A stretch of DNA of 64,000 nucleotides from Prorocentrum cordatum (GCA_963575745.1 CAUYUJ010014269.1:96023-160022), one strand, 5' to 3'; positions 10,926 to 21,032 are shown, counted from the stretch's first letter. Notes: a model not told the origin generated them from the sequence alone. Made by a program: numbers and translations.

Positions 10926-12340
10926 AAAAGTGCGCGCGCGTGTTTGCGCGCGCGTTTGTGCGCGCGCGTGTTTGTGTCACGTGTCTGTTCGTTTGCGTGG
11001 GTTGCGCGTTTGTGTGTTCGTGCGTTGGCGTGTTTGCGCGTTAGCATGGTTGCGTGTCTGTATGTTTGCGTGTTTGTGTGTTTGTATGTTTGTGCGTTTG
11101 TGTTTGTGCGTTTGTGCGTTTGTGTGTCTGCGTGGTTGCGCGCTCGTGCGGTCGCGTGCCCGCGCGTTCGTGCTCTTGCGCGTTTTTGCGTTTATGTGTG
11201 AGTGCGTTTGTGCGTTCGTGTGTTCAAGTGTATGTGTGTTTATGCGTTTGTGTGCGTTGTGCGTTCGTGCGTGTCTGTTCGCTTGATTGTTTGCGCGCAT
11301 GTGTGTTTGTGCGTGCGTTTGCGCGCGCGTTTGCGTAATTGCGCGCGCGTGCGTTTGCGCGGCTGCGCGTTCGCGTGTTCGCGCGTTCGTGCGCGTGCGT
11401 GGTCGCGGCTGTGCGTCTGTGTGATTGTTCATTTTTGCATGTGTTTCTGTCTGTGGTGTTTGTTTGTGCGTGTCTGTGTTTTGTGTGTCTGTGCTTTTGC
11501 GTCTGTGCGTTTGCGTGTTCCTGTCAATGTGCGTTTGTATGTGCGCGTGCGTTTGTGAGTTTGTTTGTGCATGTGTGCGTTCGTGCGCATGCGCGCGTGT
11601 CTGTGCGTTTGTGCGTTTGTGTGTTTGTACGTTCGTGCGCATGCGCGTTTGCGCGCTCGCGCGTTTGTGCGTTTTCGCTGTTGCGCGTTTGTGCGTTCGT
11701 GCATGCGTGCGTTTGCGCGTCTGTGCGTTCGTGCGTTTGTGCGCTCGTGCGTTTGTGCGTTTGCGCGTTTGTGCGCTTGTGTGTTTGCGTGGTTTGTTCT
11801 TTTTGTGCGTGTGCTTGTGCGTTCGATGCCTGCGCGTTCGTGTGTTTGCGTGGTCGTGCGCAAGTGCGCGTTTGTTTATCTGTTTTGTGTGTCCGCGTGT
11901 TTGTGCGCGTGCGTTGTGCGTGTTCGTGTGTCTGCGCGTTTGTGCGTCTGTGCACGCGTGCATTCGCGCGCTTGTGTGTTTGCGTGGTTGTGTGGTTGTG
12001 TGTTTGTGCGTTTTTGCGTCTGTGTGTTTGCGCGTTTGTGTGTTTGTGCGTTTCTGTGTTTGTGCGTTTGTGCGTGTGCGTGCATGCGTGCGTTGTGCGT
12101 TTGTGCGTTTGTTTGTATGTTTGTTGTGTGTTGTTGTGTGTTTATGCGTTTGTGTGTTTGTGTGCATGTGCGTTCGTGCGTCTGTGCTTGTGCGTTCGTG
12201 CGTTTGCGTGTTTGTGCGTTTGTGCGTTTGCGTGTTTTTGTGCGTTGTGCGTTTCGTGTGTTTGTGCGTTTGTGCGTTTGTGTGTTCGTGCGTTTGTAGG
12301 CGTGTGCTTGCGCGTTCGTGTATGTGGGTGTGTTTATTTC
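10926..12340. repeat. TG-rich TTTGTGCG-type tract, 1.4 kb
   Basis: Degenerate repetition of TTTGTGCG/TGTGTTTG units. The long Cys/Val/Arg ORFs on the plus strand and Thr/His ORFs on the minus strand come from the repeat. The unit differs from the TGTGTCTG type at 7.8 and 9.1 kb. Confidence 0.9.
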
Positions 12341-12461
12341 CTAACAGCGAAGACTGATAGGTTTGTAATGGGGTCAAAAGAGAGCATCCGATGACTCCCC
12401 ACGGGGGTCTGGGCGGGAGCCGGACAGGCGAGGGCCGGGCTCGCTCAAGCAAACAGTCACA

Positions 12462-12866
12462 CACTTCGTGCTCTTCGACCTCCCAGAACTCCATTCCCGG
12501 GCCACATTTTGAATGCCCAGAGCCAACTGTAGGCCACTTCGTGCTCTTCGACTTCCCAGAACTCCATTCCCGGGCCACATGTTGAATGCCCGGAGCCAAC
12601 TGTAGGCCACTTCGTGCTCTTCGACTTCCCAGAACTCCATTCCCGGGCCACATTTTGGATGCCCGGAGCCAAGTGCAAGCCACTTCGTGTTCTTGGACTT
12701 CCCAGAACACCACTCCAGGGCCACATTTTGAATGCCCGGAGCCACTTGTAGGCCACTTCGTGCTCTTCGACTTCCCAGAACTCCATTCCCGGGTCACATT
12801 TTGAATGCCTGGAGCCAACTGTACGCCACTTCGCGCTCTTCCACTTCCCAGACTTCCAAGACTCAT
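12462..12866 (+). repeat. 73-bp minisatellite, about 5.5 copies
   Basis: Unit starts at 12462, 12535, 12608, 12681, 12754 and 12827 are exactly 73 bp apart. Each begins CACTTCGTGCTCTTCGAC and contains CAGAACTCCATTCCCGGG. The array ends about 25 bp before the spliced-leader-like sequence and 100 bp before the ORF at 12968. Confidence 0.95.
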
Positions 12867-12889
12867 CATCTTCATCATCATCATCGTCC

Positions 12890-12910
12890 CCGTAGCCTTC
12901 TTGGCTACAG
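12890..12910 (+). other. Possible dinoflagellate spliced-leader relic
   Basis: CCGTAGCCTTCTTGGCTACAG matches the known dinoflagellate spliced leader (CCGTAGCCATTTTGGCTCAAG) at 17 of 21 positions by hand alignment. It lies 58 bp upstream of the ORF at 12968. Relic leaders upstream of genes are a known mark of retroposed trans-spliced mRNAs in dinoflagellates. Caution: the sequence is also a GTAGCC/GGCTAC hairpin, so the match may be chance. Confidence 0.35.
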
Positions 12911-12967
12911 CCCTGCTTTCGAAGATTCCCTTTCAAAGGAACTGCGCAGCGCCTACTGCACACCTTA

Positions 12968-13618
12968 ATGCCAGGACATGCTGATAGTTCTCGGTCCGGC
13001 GGCGGTGCTCCTGACCCTGCTGCATTGAACAGCGGTGCTCCTCAGCCTGCGGCAGGGAACAGCGCTGCTCCTCAGCGTGCTGCATTGAGCGGTCCTCTGC
13101 AAACGCTTGTCGAGCACGCGAAGCAGTTCGGCCGGATACCGAAGCGAAATAAAGGAACGTCCGAACAAGAGTGGGCCGCAAACAAGTTGGCCAAACGTTT
13201 CTCGGACCATCGCGACCGCATCCCCAAAGACATTTTGCATGAACAGCGGGCCCTGGGCTGTGCTGATCAGCAGACGGAGACCGAGGAGCTCAAGCGGAAG
13301 CAGAAGACCGAAGAGATCATACAGCAAAAGCGAGACAAGACCGAGGAGCTCACGCAGCAAGCGCGAGACCTCGGCCGCCACCCGAAGGAGCATGCCGGGC
13401 GTAGCCTCGCAGAGCGGCAGCTGGCAGAGAAAGTCCGGAAAGCACGGAAGGCCAACCAGTTCTCCCCGGAGCAGGACGCCGAGCTCCAGGCCTTCAAGCA
13501 AGCGGAGAGCGAAGCCACAACAAAGACTCGCATCGCGGAGGCGGAGGGCCTTCCAAACCCCATGGAAGGGTTCGCTGAGGAGGCGCAGAACAGGATCGAC
13601 CAGGACCTGCTAGTGTAG
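12968..13618 (+). CDS. Repeated-domain protein of a dinoflagellate multicopy family
   Basis: A 216-codon ORF with protein-like composition, unlike its low-complexity neighbours. Residues 1-45 are an Ala/Gly/Pro-rich leader with a short internal repeat (SGAPQPAAGN, SAAPQRAA). Two helical repeats follow. Each begins with a helix ending in a GRIPK/GRHPK turn (about residues 55-60 and 136-140), then an LA/AxKL(A/R)K(R/A)-type helix. A charged Lys/Glu coiled-coil-like linker (about 103-130) lies between them. The C-terminus reads NPMEGFAEEAQNR, then QDLL, and stops. I recognise the GR-x-PK repeat and the NPMEGF...QDLL ending from multicopy dinoflagellate proteins of unknown function, where the chain usually continues past QDLL; this copy may therefore be truncated. 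The Met at 12968 is the first after a stop. Function unknown. Confidence 0.55.
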   Translation: MPGHADSSRSGGGAPDPAALNSGAPQPAAGNSAAPQRAALSGPLQTLVEHAKQFGRIPKRNKGTSEQEWAANKLAKRFSDHRDRIPKDILHEQRALGCADQQTETEELKRKQKTEEIIQQKRDKTEELTQQARDLGRHPKEHAGRSLAERQLAEKVRKARKANQFSPEQDAELQAFKQAESEATTKTRIAEAEGLPNPMEGFAEEAQNRIDQDLLV

Positions 13619-13712
13619 CTATCGCTACTGCAACTACTGGCAGCGCCACTTCGACTGCCGCTGATGTTGCCACTGCGACTGCCACTGCGAATCCGAATGC
13701 GACTGCGAGAAC
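13619..13712 (+). repeat. GCGACTGCCACT-type short tandem repeat
   Basis: Degenerate 6- to 12-base units (ACTGCGACTGCC and variants) begin directly after the stop of the 216-codon ORF. Small and imperfect. Confidence 0.6.
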
Positions 13713-13977
13713 ACCAGAATTTTACAACAGCACTCTTACATGAATACCACAGGCAATGTTTCCAGCTATGCTTCTACACATCGCTGTCAGGTTGCTTTGC
13801 CGGGATAATTTGTTTTTGCGTTTGTGCGTTTGTGCGCGTTGTGCGTTCGTGCGTCCGCGCATTCGCGCGCGCGCGTGCCCGCGCGCCTGCGTTTGCGAGT
13901 GAATGGGCGAGTGCGAGCGCGCGCGTCCACGCGCCTTCTCGCGCACGCGCGCCCGCGCCCCCGTCGGGCGCGCGCGC

Positions 13978-14164
<187 letters not shown>

Positions 14165-14335
14165 GCAAACAAGAGAGAGAGAGAGAGAGAGAGATATTAT
14201 AATAAGAATATGAAAAATAAGAATCATCATCATCATCACCATCACATGGCGGTCCTTTTTTTCAGCGCAGTTCATTCGTCGTCGTCAACGTGCTATCCGG
14301 ACATTTGGCCGCCCGACAAAAAGGCTGAATTGCAA

Positions 14336-14510
14336 TCTTGCCGCGGCGCCGCGCATGGTCCGCGTTTTTCCCTGGCGCCCGCCTCCGCCCCGGCCCGTGC
14401 ATGGCAAGCGTTTCTCTTCCCTTCGCCAAGTCGGAAGTGCGACCGCGCGCGAGCGCCGCCCGCTCGATAGGCGGGAACGCGTTCCAGTCCCAATCGATGT
14501 CTATGTTATT
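14336..14510 (+). repeat. Duplicated segment, copy A
   Basis: Shares phrases in the same order with 15505-15840: a GGCGCATGG(T/C)CCG start, GTTTCTCTTC and CGCCAAGTCG, GACCGCGCGCG, then GAGGCGGGA/ATAGGCGGGA. Lacks the TCC tract of copy B. Further similarity (a GCGGGGGGGAA stretch and CTCACTCG/CTCGCTCG) appears at about 14870-14915. Confidence 0.6.
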
Positions 14511-15504
14511 GGCGGCCCCCGCTCACCCCTTCGAAGTGGTTAATTGGCTACTTGGCCAACTTGATCCTCACTCCATCTGGCAATCGGTTTTCACTCTGCC
14601 GCCCGTTTCCTTTGAATCGTCGTCCTCGACGACTTTCCCCGCCGGCGCCGACAGCCGCCGCCAGAGCCCAAACCGGCCCGGGAGGGGGAACGGGGCCTGC
14701 CGCCGCCAGTGCCGGCGCAGGCCCGGCCGCCCGAAGGGGTGGGTGGGTTCGAACTCCCCCGTTGAACCAGGGTGGGGGTGCGGTTCCGAAACACCCCCCG
14801 TCCAAGCGCACACAGAACGCGTTTTTTCCCACATCCCAATGTCAAGTTGTGCCACCATTGCTCTGTTGGCTGCGGGGGGGAACGTGGGAATGCACAGGGG
14901 CCCGCTGACTCACTCGAGCTGGCAAGCATAATCCGCATTCCGTATTGCAATATACTCCCACTTTCCACCCAGACATTCGATACCCGTCTAGTCCGAGCGG
15001 TGCCACTTTTTCTTGTCAACGTTTCCGTCTCAACATGAACATAACGGCGCCCATGTTGCAAAATGTGTTGCTGGAGAGGGACACGGCGCGCAGTTTGCGC
15101 GCAGCTTGCGCGGACAAAAATAATGTCGTTCCCGCCGCAACGACGCTTTTTTCTTCTACAAAATTAAGTCCCAGTTCGGGCGCGTGACACGCTTTTCGCA
15201 CTCATGTCCATCGACGCGCGAGCACGCGAAAATGGAGTTTGCGCCTCGGCGCCGCGCGGATTTCGCATGAAGGTGGCGTGCCCGCCCCGACCGCGGCGCA
15301 TCTGCGTCGCTCGCCAATTTTCGGGGGGGGGACCGCCCGAGTGGGCGACTTGCCGCCTTCGCCCAAACTCCGTGCGTGCTTGGCTCGGAACTGGCGCCGC
15401 CGCAGCGAACGAGATCGGCAGCGGCAGCGGGGCCGGGCCAGAGCGGGCGGAGTGCCGCTCTCGCCCGAGCGCCCTGCAGGCCGTGAGTGGAAGAGGCCAT
15501 GCTG
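14511..15504. other. No recognisable gene
   Basis: GC-rich sequence with Pro/Arg/Ser-rich overlapping ORFs on both strands and no motif. A GGTTCGAACTCC phrase at about 14746 resembles a tRNA B box, but no matching A box or cloverleaf is present. Confidence 0.45.
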
Positions 15505-15840
15505 CGCCAGCGCGGCGCATGGCCCGTTTTCGCCGCGCCCAGCGGAGTTCCTCCTCCTCCTCCTCCTCCTCCTCCTCCTCCTCCTCCTCCTCCTCCTCCT
15601 CCTCCTCCTCCTCCTCCTCCTCCTCCTCCTCCTCCTTGTCCCAGTCCTGCCCCTGCGCGGCCCGCGCAAGTTTCTCTTCGCCAAGTCGCGGGAAGCGAGA
15701 CCGCGCGCGGGCTCCTCCCGTTTGCGAGGCGGGAGCGCGCTCCGATCCCAGTACCAAGCTGTGCCCGACTTGACCCCCAGATTGCGGGGGGGAAGGTGGG
15801 GAGTAGGCGGGGCCTCCTGACTCGCTCGGCCTGGATAACC
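15505..15840 (+). repeat. Duplicated segment, copy B, with (TCC)29 expansion
   Basis: Second copy of the 14336-14510 segment, interrupted by an uninterrupted TCC/CTC triplet run at 15549-15636 (about 29 units). Flanking phrases align with copy A on both sides of the run, so the expansion arose inside the duplicated sequence. Confidence 0.65.
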
Positions 15841-16890
15841 TGACTTTTACAAGGAACCGAATTTTATACACCGATGCTTTTTTTCAGACCCGCACTGGGA
15901 CTCGCACAAGAAAACGGATAATGCTGTATACGGCATCCTGGTGTATACATTTGTTGTTGCTTTCACAGGAAAACGGGGAAAAAGTACACACCACACCACC
16001 CCGACGTCGTCCCCGACCCTGAAAGAAGTCTTGGGATTGAAAAACAGCCCGCCACTGGTAATGTACACGTTCCGGTTTCCGATCTTACTCTTGCTCCCCC
16101 TCCCCGCTGCGTCCTACGAGTCCTGCGCACGGGCCAAAGTGGTGGCTCCCGCCTGCTGCGGACCACGGCCCTCCCCCGGGGGCACGCGCGGGCACCCGTC
16201 CAGGGTGTGCCTGGACTGCCTTCGGCCAGGAGGAGGAGGACGGGGAGCGGGTGTCAGGGCGCAGCGCACGGGCCTGGGCGGAGGGGGCGACGGCGAGGGT
16301 AAATCCGTTCCAGAGCGTTCCCGAACACTCTCAAAGCGTTCCGGAACGCTCTGAGAAGGCCGCGGCGCCTGAGACGTCCTCCAGAGCCCCCAGATCTCAG
16401 AGATTCCCGACTTACCCTCATCCGACGTTATGCTCGTCTTGGCTTCGTCTTACCTGGAAAAGACGATGGCCCAGTAATGCAGTCCAGGCTCCACTTGTAC
16501 GCACGATACTTGCACTTCGCAGGTGCGCCTCCCCAGGCGGGAGACAATCATTGCGAGTGGGACGTCGCCTTTACTCTGCGGTGGGGTGATGCTGGGTGGG
16601 GGGATGATGCTTAGTGATGCTTAGCGCGCGGTGACGGCGCCGCAGCCCCCGTGCGTCCGACCGCATCATATTGGTGGTCATCACCCGTACCAGGCGAGAT
16701 GCATGACCATATGCGTTCGTGTAATCTCGTACTCTGTTCGAGCTCTGGCCTGGGCGGTCCAAAAGAATATTGCGCGCGTGTTCTCTCTCTGGGCGTCGCA
16801 AGTGTCTGGGGCCCGTGCGCTCCTGTATACCGGGAGGCATAATTTGCATGTGTGGGAGGCGAGTTGGCACGTTTCTTCATGCTGAACGGT
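15841..16890. other. No recognisable gene
   Basis: Mixed sequence with short ORFs only. A local GTTCCRGAACRCTCTGA-like short repeat lies at about 16305-16355 (several GTTCC/GAACGCTC phrases). No domain was recognised. Confidence 0.4.
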
Positions 16891-16908
16891 TTCTTTGGTT
16901 GGGTTTTT

Positions 16909-16953
16909 TCTCTCTCTCTCTCTCTCTCTCTTTCCCTCTCTCTCCCTCTCTCA
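16909..16953. repeat. Imperfect (CT)n microsatellite
   Basis: CT dinucleotide run with a few TTCC interruptions. Confidence 0.9.
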
Positions 16954-17126
16954 TCAATGTACAGATATCTATGTATACCATATGAGATTGATATGTGCAT
17001 GTACGTGGCACCTCGCAGTTGCGGATAAGAGTGAGGGGGCGGTTGAGTTGTCGGCAGTCTGCGAGGCTCTGAAGAGGCGGGCGCCTATTTTTTCAAATTG
17101 CACAGCGAGCCCGCTGCACGATTTGT

Positions 17127-17200
17127 CACAACCATCCTGTGGTGTCGGGTCCTCGTTTTGAAGAGACAGCGCCCCGCGTCCTCACTCCTCCTCCTTCTCC
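17127..17200 (+). repeat. Shared flank of minisatellite arrays, copy B
   Basis: Core CAACCATCCTG, then TCGGGTCCTCGTTTTGAAG and GCGCCCCGCG. It matches the flank at 7997-8070 and the reverse complement of 33527-33590. It is followed by a pyrimidine-rich stretch and then the 90-bp array. Confidence 0.65.
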
Positions 17201-17235
17201 CACTCCTCCCATCCTCCCCCTCCGCCTCTCCTCCC

Positions 17236-17810
17236 CCACTTTGGCACACCCATCACACGTTTCGTGGTCCCATAGGGAGCAGGGAGCTCCATCGAAGGCC
17301 CAGATGCCAGTGCCCGCATGCGCCCACCGCACCCGTTTTGGCACACCCCTCACACGTTTTGTGGCCCCATAGGGAGCTCCACCGAAGGCCCACGTGCCAG
17401 TGCTTGCATGCGCCCACCGCACCCGTTTTGGCACACCCTTCACACTTTTTGTGGCCCCCCTCACACGTTTTGTGGCCCCATAGGGAGCTCCACCGAAGGC
17501 CCAGGTGCCAGCGCTCGCATGCGCCCACCGCACCCGTTTTGGCACACCCCTCACACGTTTCATGGTCACATAGGGAGCTCCACCGCAGGCCCAGATGCCA
17601 GCGCTCGCATGCGCCCACCGTACCCATTTTGGCACACACACACACACACACCACACGTTTTGTGGCCCAATAGGGGGCTCCACCGAAGGCCCACATGCCA
17701 GCGCTCGCATGCGCCCACCGCACCTATTTTGGCACACCCTTCACACGCTTTGTGGCCCCGTAAGGGGGCTCCACAGGCCCAGATGCCAGCGCTCGCATGC
17801 GCCCAGGCCT
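17236..17810 (+). repeat. 90-bp minisatellite, about 6 copies
   Basis: Anchor CGCCCACCGC occurs at 17321, 17411, 17522, 17612 and 17712, then 17800: spacings 90, 111, 90, 100, 88. The 111-bp unit carries an internal 21-bp duplication and the 100-bp unit a (CA)n expansion. The unit contains TTTTGGCACACC, TTTTGTGGCCCCATAGGG and AGCTCCACCGAAGG. Reverse-orientation relatives lie at 30300-30690 and 32700-33490. Confidence 0.9.
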
Positions 17811-18661
17811 ACATGACTTGCAGCAGGACGCCCAGGCCAACTATGACCCCTGCGGACAAGGAACGGCACGACCTCTTAGATCACATTTGGGCCCACGGGA
17901 GGCCAGCATTACAAGAGTTCGCCCAGCTGGCGCAAACCCGAAACGGAGATGCTATACAGAATCGTGGGAGTGTCTCCTCATACCCATCGACCTCCCGGCC
18001 TTGGGTTCCTAGGCAGCCAGGCACCATTGATGAGGTGAAGGGGCAGCGGTTGAGCATATATGCCATTACAGCCGTGGGCCAGGTGATGTTGGGTAGAATA
18101 GGTGCTAAGGACGGCGGGGGGATGCAGGGAAAGAGTGGCTATTGCAGTGCACATGAGTGGTGTCACGACTATTCCAGCAGCGCACCCGTGCCGCATGCAC
18201 AACGCCTTGAGGGAGGAACGCGCGTGTGCGATGATACCAGAGACTTGTTCAAGCGGCTGATTTTACATATCTCCACAATTGCTGTATACACATACCACAC
18301 AGCCTGCCACACATGGTATCTACGCGTATTACGCAAGCCTCCGTGTATTTGCACGCTTATGCACGCAGATGCGGCGAGGTATGGTGTACACATATTACAC
18401 GGAGCTAGTTTCTACATGCTTGTGTGCCGATCGTCGCCATTAAAGGGTACACCGATTGGGGAGGCCAGCGAACCAAAAGCGAACCGACTTATGTCAGTGG
18501 TCTCCATTACGAATTATAGATTGTCCCCTGTTTGCGGCACCCGTGTTGGAGAAGCAAAAAATCCAGGACCACCGTTTTCGCGAGAACCGGCGGCAGCAAG
18601 CTTGCGGAATTTAGGCATCTTGGGATCGATAGACCCATCCCAACAAGCCCAATTTGTATAA
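17811..18661 (+). pseudogene. LINE 5' module with NPGP motif (module 1)
   Basis: An open frame runs out of the 90-bp array and continues for about 280 unique codons, ending at 18661. Its last 50 residues read YRLSPVCGTRVGEAKNPGP followed by PFSREPAAASLRNLGI. NPGP is the invariant end of 2A-type ribosome-skipping peptides, and VGEAxNPGP-like motifs sit near the start of many dinoflagellate LINE proteins. The same order (YRLSP, a broken EASNP-RP, SRDQALASLRNLGI) recurs at 20711, and SRDQALSALRELGI occurs in the LINE ORF at 24572. I infer a 5' fragment of that family; the ORF stops soon after, so it is truncated. The N-terminal part is not recognised. Confidence 0.5.
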
Positions 18662-18915
18662 CCGCATGCCGATGATAATAAAGGGACCCCCCCCTTCAGT
18701 GTTTAGAGTTGATTATCGTCGCCCTATACAAAATTCAAATTGGGCGGCGAGCGCTGAGGCCGAACTTCATTATCACCTCGAAACGCTATGTTGAGATAGC
18801 AACATCAAGCGATGTTGATATAGCAACATCAAGCGAAGCGATCACACTTTTTCAGGATGTGTCAAGCGAAACCAATATTTTGGGAGGCAGACTCAAACGA
18901 AACGAGCAATGTTCT

Positions 18916-19060
18916 TATTATTCTTCTACTTTCCTCTTCTTCTTTTATATTTCTATCTGTCCTCACGCTCGCCTGAACTTTTTTATCCCTGGGGTTGATT
19001 ATCCATGGAAAATGAAGCACATGAGCTACCCTACACGAGCACTTAAAAAAAACAATTTTC
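18916..19060 (+). repeat. AT-rich duplicated segment, copy 1
   Basis: Matches 19150-19297 at an offset of 234 bp: CTTCTTTTATATTTCT, CACGCTCGCCTGAAC, GGGGTTGATTATCCATGG, CACATGAGCTACCCTACACG and ACAATTTTCAT are shared. Confidence 0.85.
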
Positions 19061-19149
19061 ATAAAGCGCTTGTAAATTAAAATTGATAGATTTGGAACTT
19101 TGGATTTGTCCTTTCTTCGTCCTCTTCTTATTCTCCTCTTCTTCTTTCT

Positions 19150-19297
19150 TATTATTATTCTACTGTATTCTTCTTCTTTTATATTTCTCTCTGTCCCCAC
19201 GCTCGCCTGAACTTTTTTATCTCTGGGGTTGATTATCCATGGAAATTGAGGCACATGAGCTACCCTACACGAGCACTTACAAAAAACAATTTTCATG
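19150..19297 (+). repeat. AT-rich duplicated segment, copy 2
   Basis: Second copy of 18916-19060, about 90% identical by eye. The two are separated by about 90 bp that begins with a poly-pyrimidine stretch. Confidence 0.85.
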
Positions 19298-19466
19298 AGA
19301 GATAAGCCATTGTTGAGGATATTTCTATGAAAACTAAACGCCAAGGATGTCTCAAAACGTGCTCGGCTTGGTCTCCTCTTGATCATCTCTTACTTCGAGA
19401 TTATGCTGAGGTCTGCTGGGCTACTTTTATTATCTCTCCCTGAACCCCGAACTTTATTATCCCCTA

Positions 19467-20693
19467 GTGTTTATTCTCACGGGCATGAGGTTATCCATAT
19501 CCGTCCAGTGCTCGGCTCTTACATCGGCATCGAGACCATTGGCATCAACTTCAAATTCGGGACCAGGACCGCCCAAAACCGCCCTCACAGGATTGATAAC
19601 AGGCCCTGACCAAGAAGCTGCTGGACCTACCGACCACGGTGCGATCGGCGTCATGGTTGATTCCAGCATCGACGCCTGTAGCGACACCAACACCGAGACC
19701 AGCATCATCGACGACAGCGTCGTCTCCAGAGCTGACACCAGCACCGAGACCAGCATCGACTCCAGCATCGATGCCAGTGCTGACACCAGTGCCGAGACCA
19801 GCATCGACGACAGAATCGACTCCAGCATCGACGCCTGCGCTGACACCAGCACAGAGACCAACACCGACTCCAGCATCGACTCCAGCATTGACGCCTGCGC
19901 TGACACTAGCACCGAGACCAGCATCGACGATTGCGTCGACTCCAACATCGACGCAGGCGTTGACACCAGCACCGAGACCGGCATCGACGGTTGCGTCGAC
20001 TCCAGCATCGATGCCAGCGCTGATACCTGCGCCGAGACCAGCATCGACGATAACGTCGAAACCAGCATCGACGCCTGCGGCAACACCAGCACCGAGACCG
20101 GCATCGATTCCAGCATCGACGTTTGCGCTGACACCAGCACCGAGACCAGCATCGAAGCTAGCGTCGACTCCAGCATCGGCGTTCGCGTTGACACCAACTC
20201 CGAGACCAGCATCGACTCCAGCATCGATTCCAGCATTGACGCTTGCGCTGACACCAGCACCGAGACCAGTATCGTCGACAGCGTCGAGTTCAGCATCAAT
20301 GCCAGCGTTGACATCAGCACCGAGATCAGCATCGATTCCAGCATTGACGTTTGCGTTGACACCAGCACCGTGACCAGCATCAATGACAGCGCCAATTCCA
20401 ATATCGACGCTTGCGCTGACACCAACACCGAGACCGACGACAGTGCCGGCTCCAATATCGAGGCCTGCGTTGACATCAACATTGAGACCAACATCGACAC
20501 TAAGTCCGATGACGTTGGCATCAATATTAAGGAGTGCAACGGCAGCGGGTTGGGTATGATCGTTATATATATACGCATCTATTACGGTGGCAAGAACAAT
20601 CAATACGACGTAAAATTCCGATTAACTGAAGAACGGGTAAGGTATTGCAAGTACGTATGTTGGTTAGGACATATACGTGCACCGTTGCCGTGA
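19467..20693 (+). CDS. Stop-free ORF over a 60-bp minisatellite (Asp/Ser/Thr-rich)
   Basis: A 408-codon ORF whose residues 65-345 are about 14 degenerate copies of a 20-residue, 60-bp unit with the pattern SSIDACADTSTETSID. The unit carries one acidic residue every 3-4 positions, a conserved Cys in many copies, and no aromatic residues. The 65 residues before it are not repetitive; the last 50 are hydrophobic-mixed (IVIYIRIYYGG). The other strand is also stop-free over most of the array (about 19457-20603), so the long ORF may be only a consequence of a triplet-multiple repeat. It lies between LINE modules 1 and 2 and ends about 20 bp before module 2's homology. Not recognised; a real gene is possible but unproven. 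Confidence 0.3.
   Translation: MFILTGMRLSISVQCSALTSASRPLASTSNSGPGPPKTALTGLITGPDQEAAGPTDHGAIGVMVDSSIDACSDTNTETSIIDDSVVSRADTSTETSIDSSIDASADTSAETSIDDRIDSSIDACADTSTETNTDSSIDSSIDACADTSTETSIDDCVDSNIDAGVDTSTETGIDGCVDSSIDASADTCAETSIDDNVETSIDACGNTSTETGIDSSIDVCADTSTETSIEASVDSSIGVRVDTNSETSIDSSIDSSIDACADTSTETSIVDSVEFSINASVDISTEISIDSSIDVCVDTSTVTSINDSANSNIDACADTNTETDDSAGSNIEACVDINIETNIDTKSDDVGINIKECNGSGLGMIVIYIRIYYGGKNNQYDVKFRLTEERVRYCKYVCWLGHIRAPLP
19655..20500 (+). repeat. 60-bp minisatellite, about 14 degenerate copies
   Basis: Anchor GAGACCAGCATCGA and variants recurs about every 60 bp (for example near 19850, 19910, 19970, 20030, 20090), with 48-bp variants near the start. All indels kept multiples of three. 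Confidence 0.85.
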
Positions 20694-20710
20694 AGTCAAG
20701 CGGCATGCCC

Positions 20711-21032
20711 TACCGATTATCTCCTCAAAGCGGGGTCCGCATAAAGGGAAGCCAGCAATCCAAGACCACCAATATCCAGAGATCAAGCCCTGGCATCTTT
20801 GCGTAATTTAGGAATTTTACGGGCAGACGATCAACAAAGGGACAACAATGGCAGGCCTGTATTTCTGGTTCCGGAACCCTTTCCACAAGCTACAATTACG
20901 AGACCGATATTTTTTGAATCATCTACGGTACCACCGATGCTTGCGACGATTCCGACCCCAGCGCTAACCACGGTACGGCTTCCCGCGGTATTTCTTTTCT
21001 TTTATCCCATGCCTCCGCAAGGACACGATTAA
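20711..21032 (+). pseudogene. LINE 5' module, frameshifted (module 2)
   Basis: The frame at 20711 reads YRLSPQSGVRI, as in module 1. One frame change later, at about 20740, it reads EASNPRPP, then SRDQALASLRNLGILRADDQQ, and is open to 21032. The NPGP of module 1 is NPRP here (GGA to AGA). The downstream 75 residues are Pro/Thr-rich with PEPFPQ and PTPALTTV phrases, like the Pro-rich leader of the 24572 ORF. I infer a decayed 5' fragment of the same LINE family. Confidence 0.5.

Noticed and set aside
9128-12340. Long Cys/Val-rich and Thr/His-rich ORFs up to 635 codons
   Set aside because: Produced by TG-rich octamer-like repeats that lack stops on both strands.
14740-14765. tRNA B-box-like GGTTCGAACTCC
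   Set aside because: No A box at a suitable distance and the T-stem does not pair fully; no cloverleaf could be drawn.
17236-17810. CRISPR-like array
   Set aside because: Regular 90-bp units have no short-repeat/unique-spacer structure; whole units are homologous, and the genome is eukaryotic.
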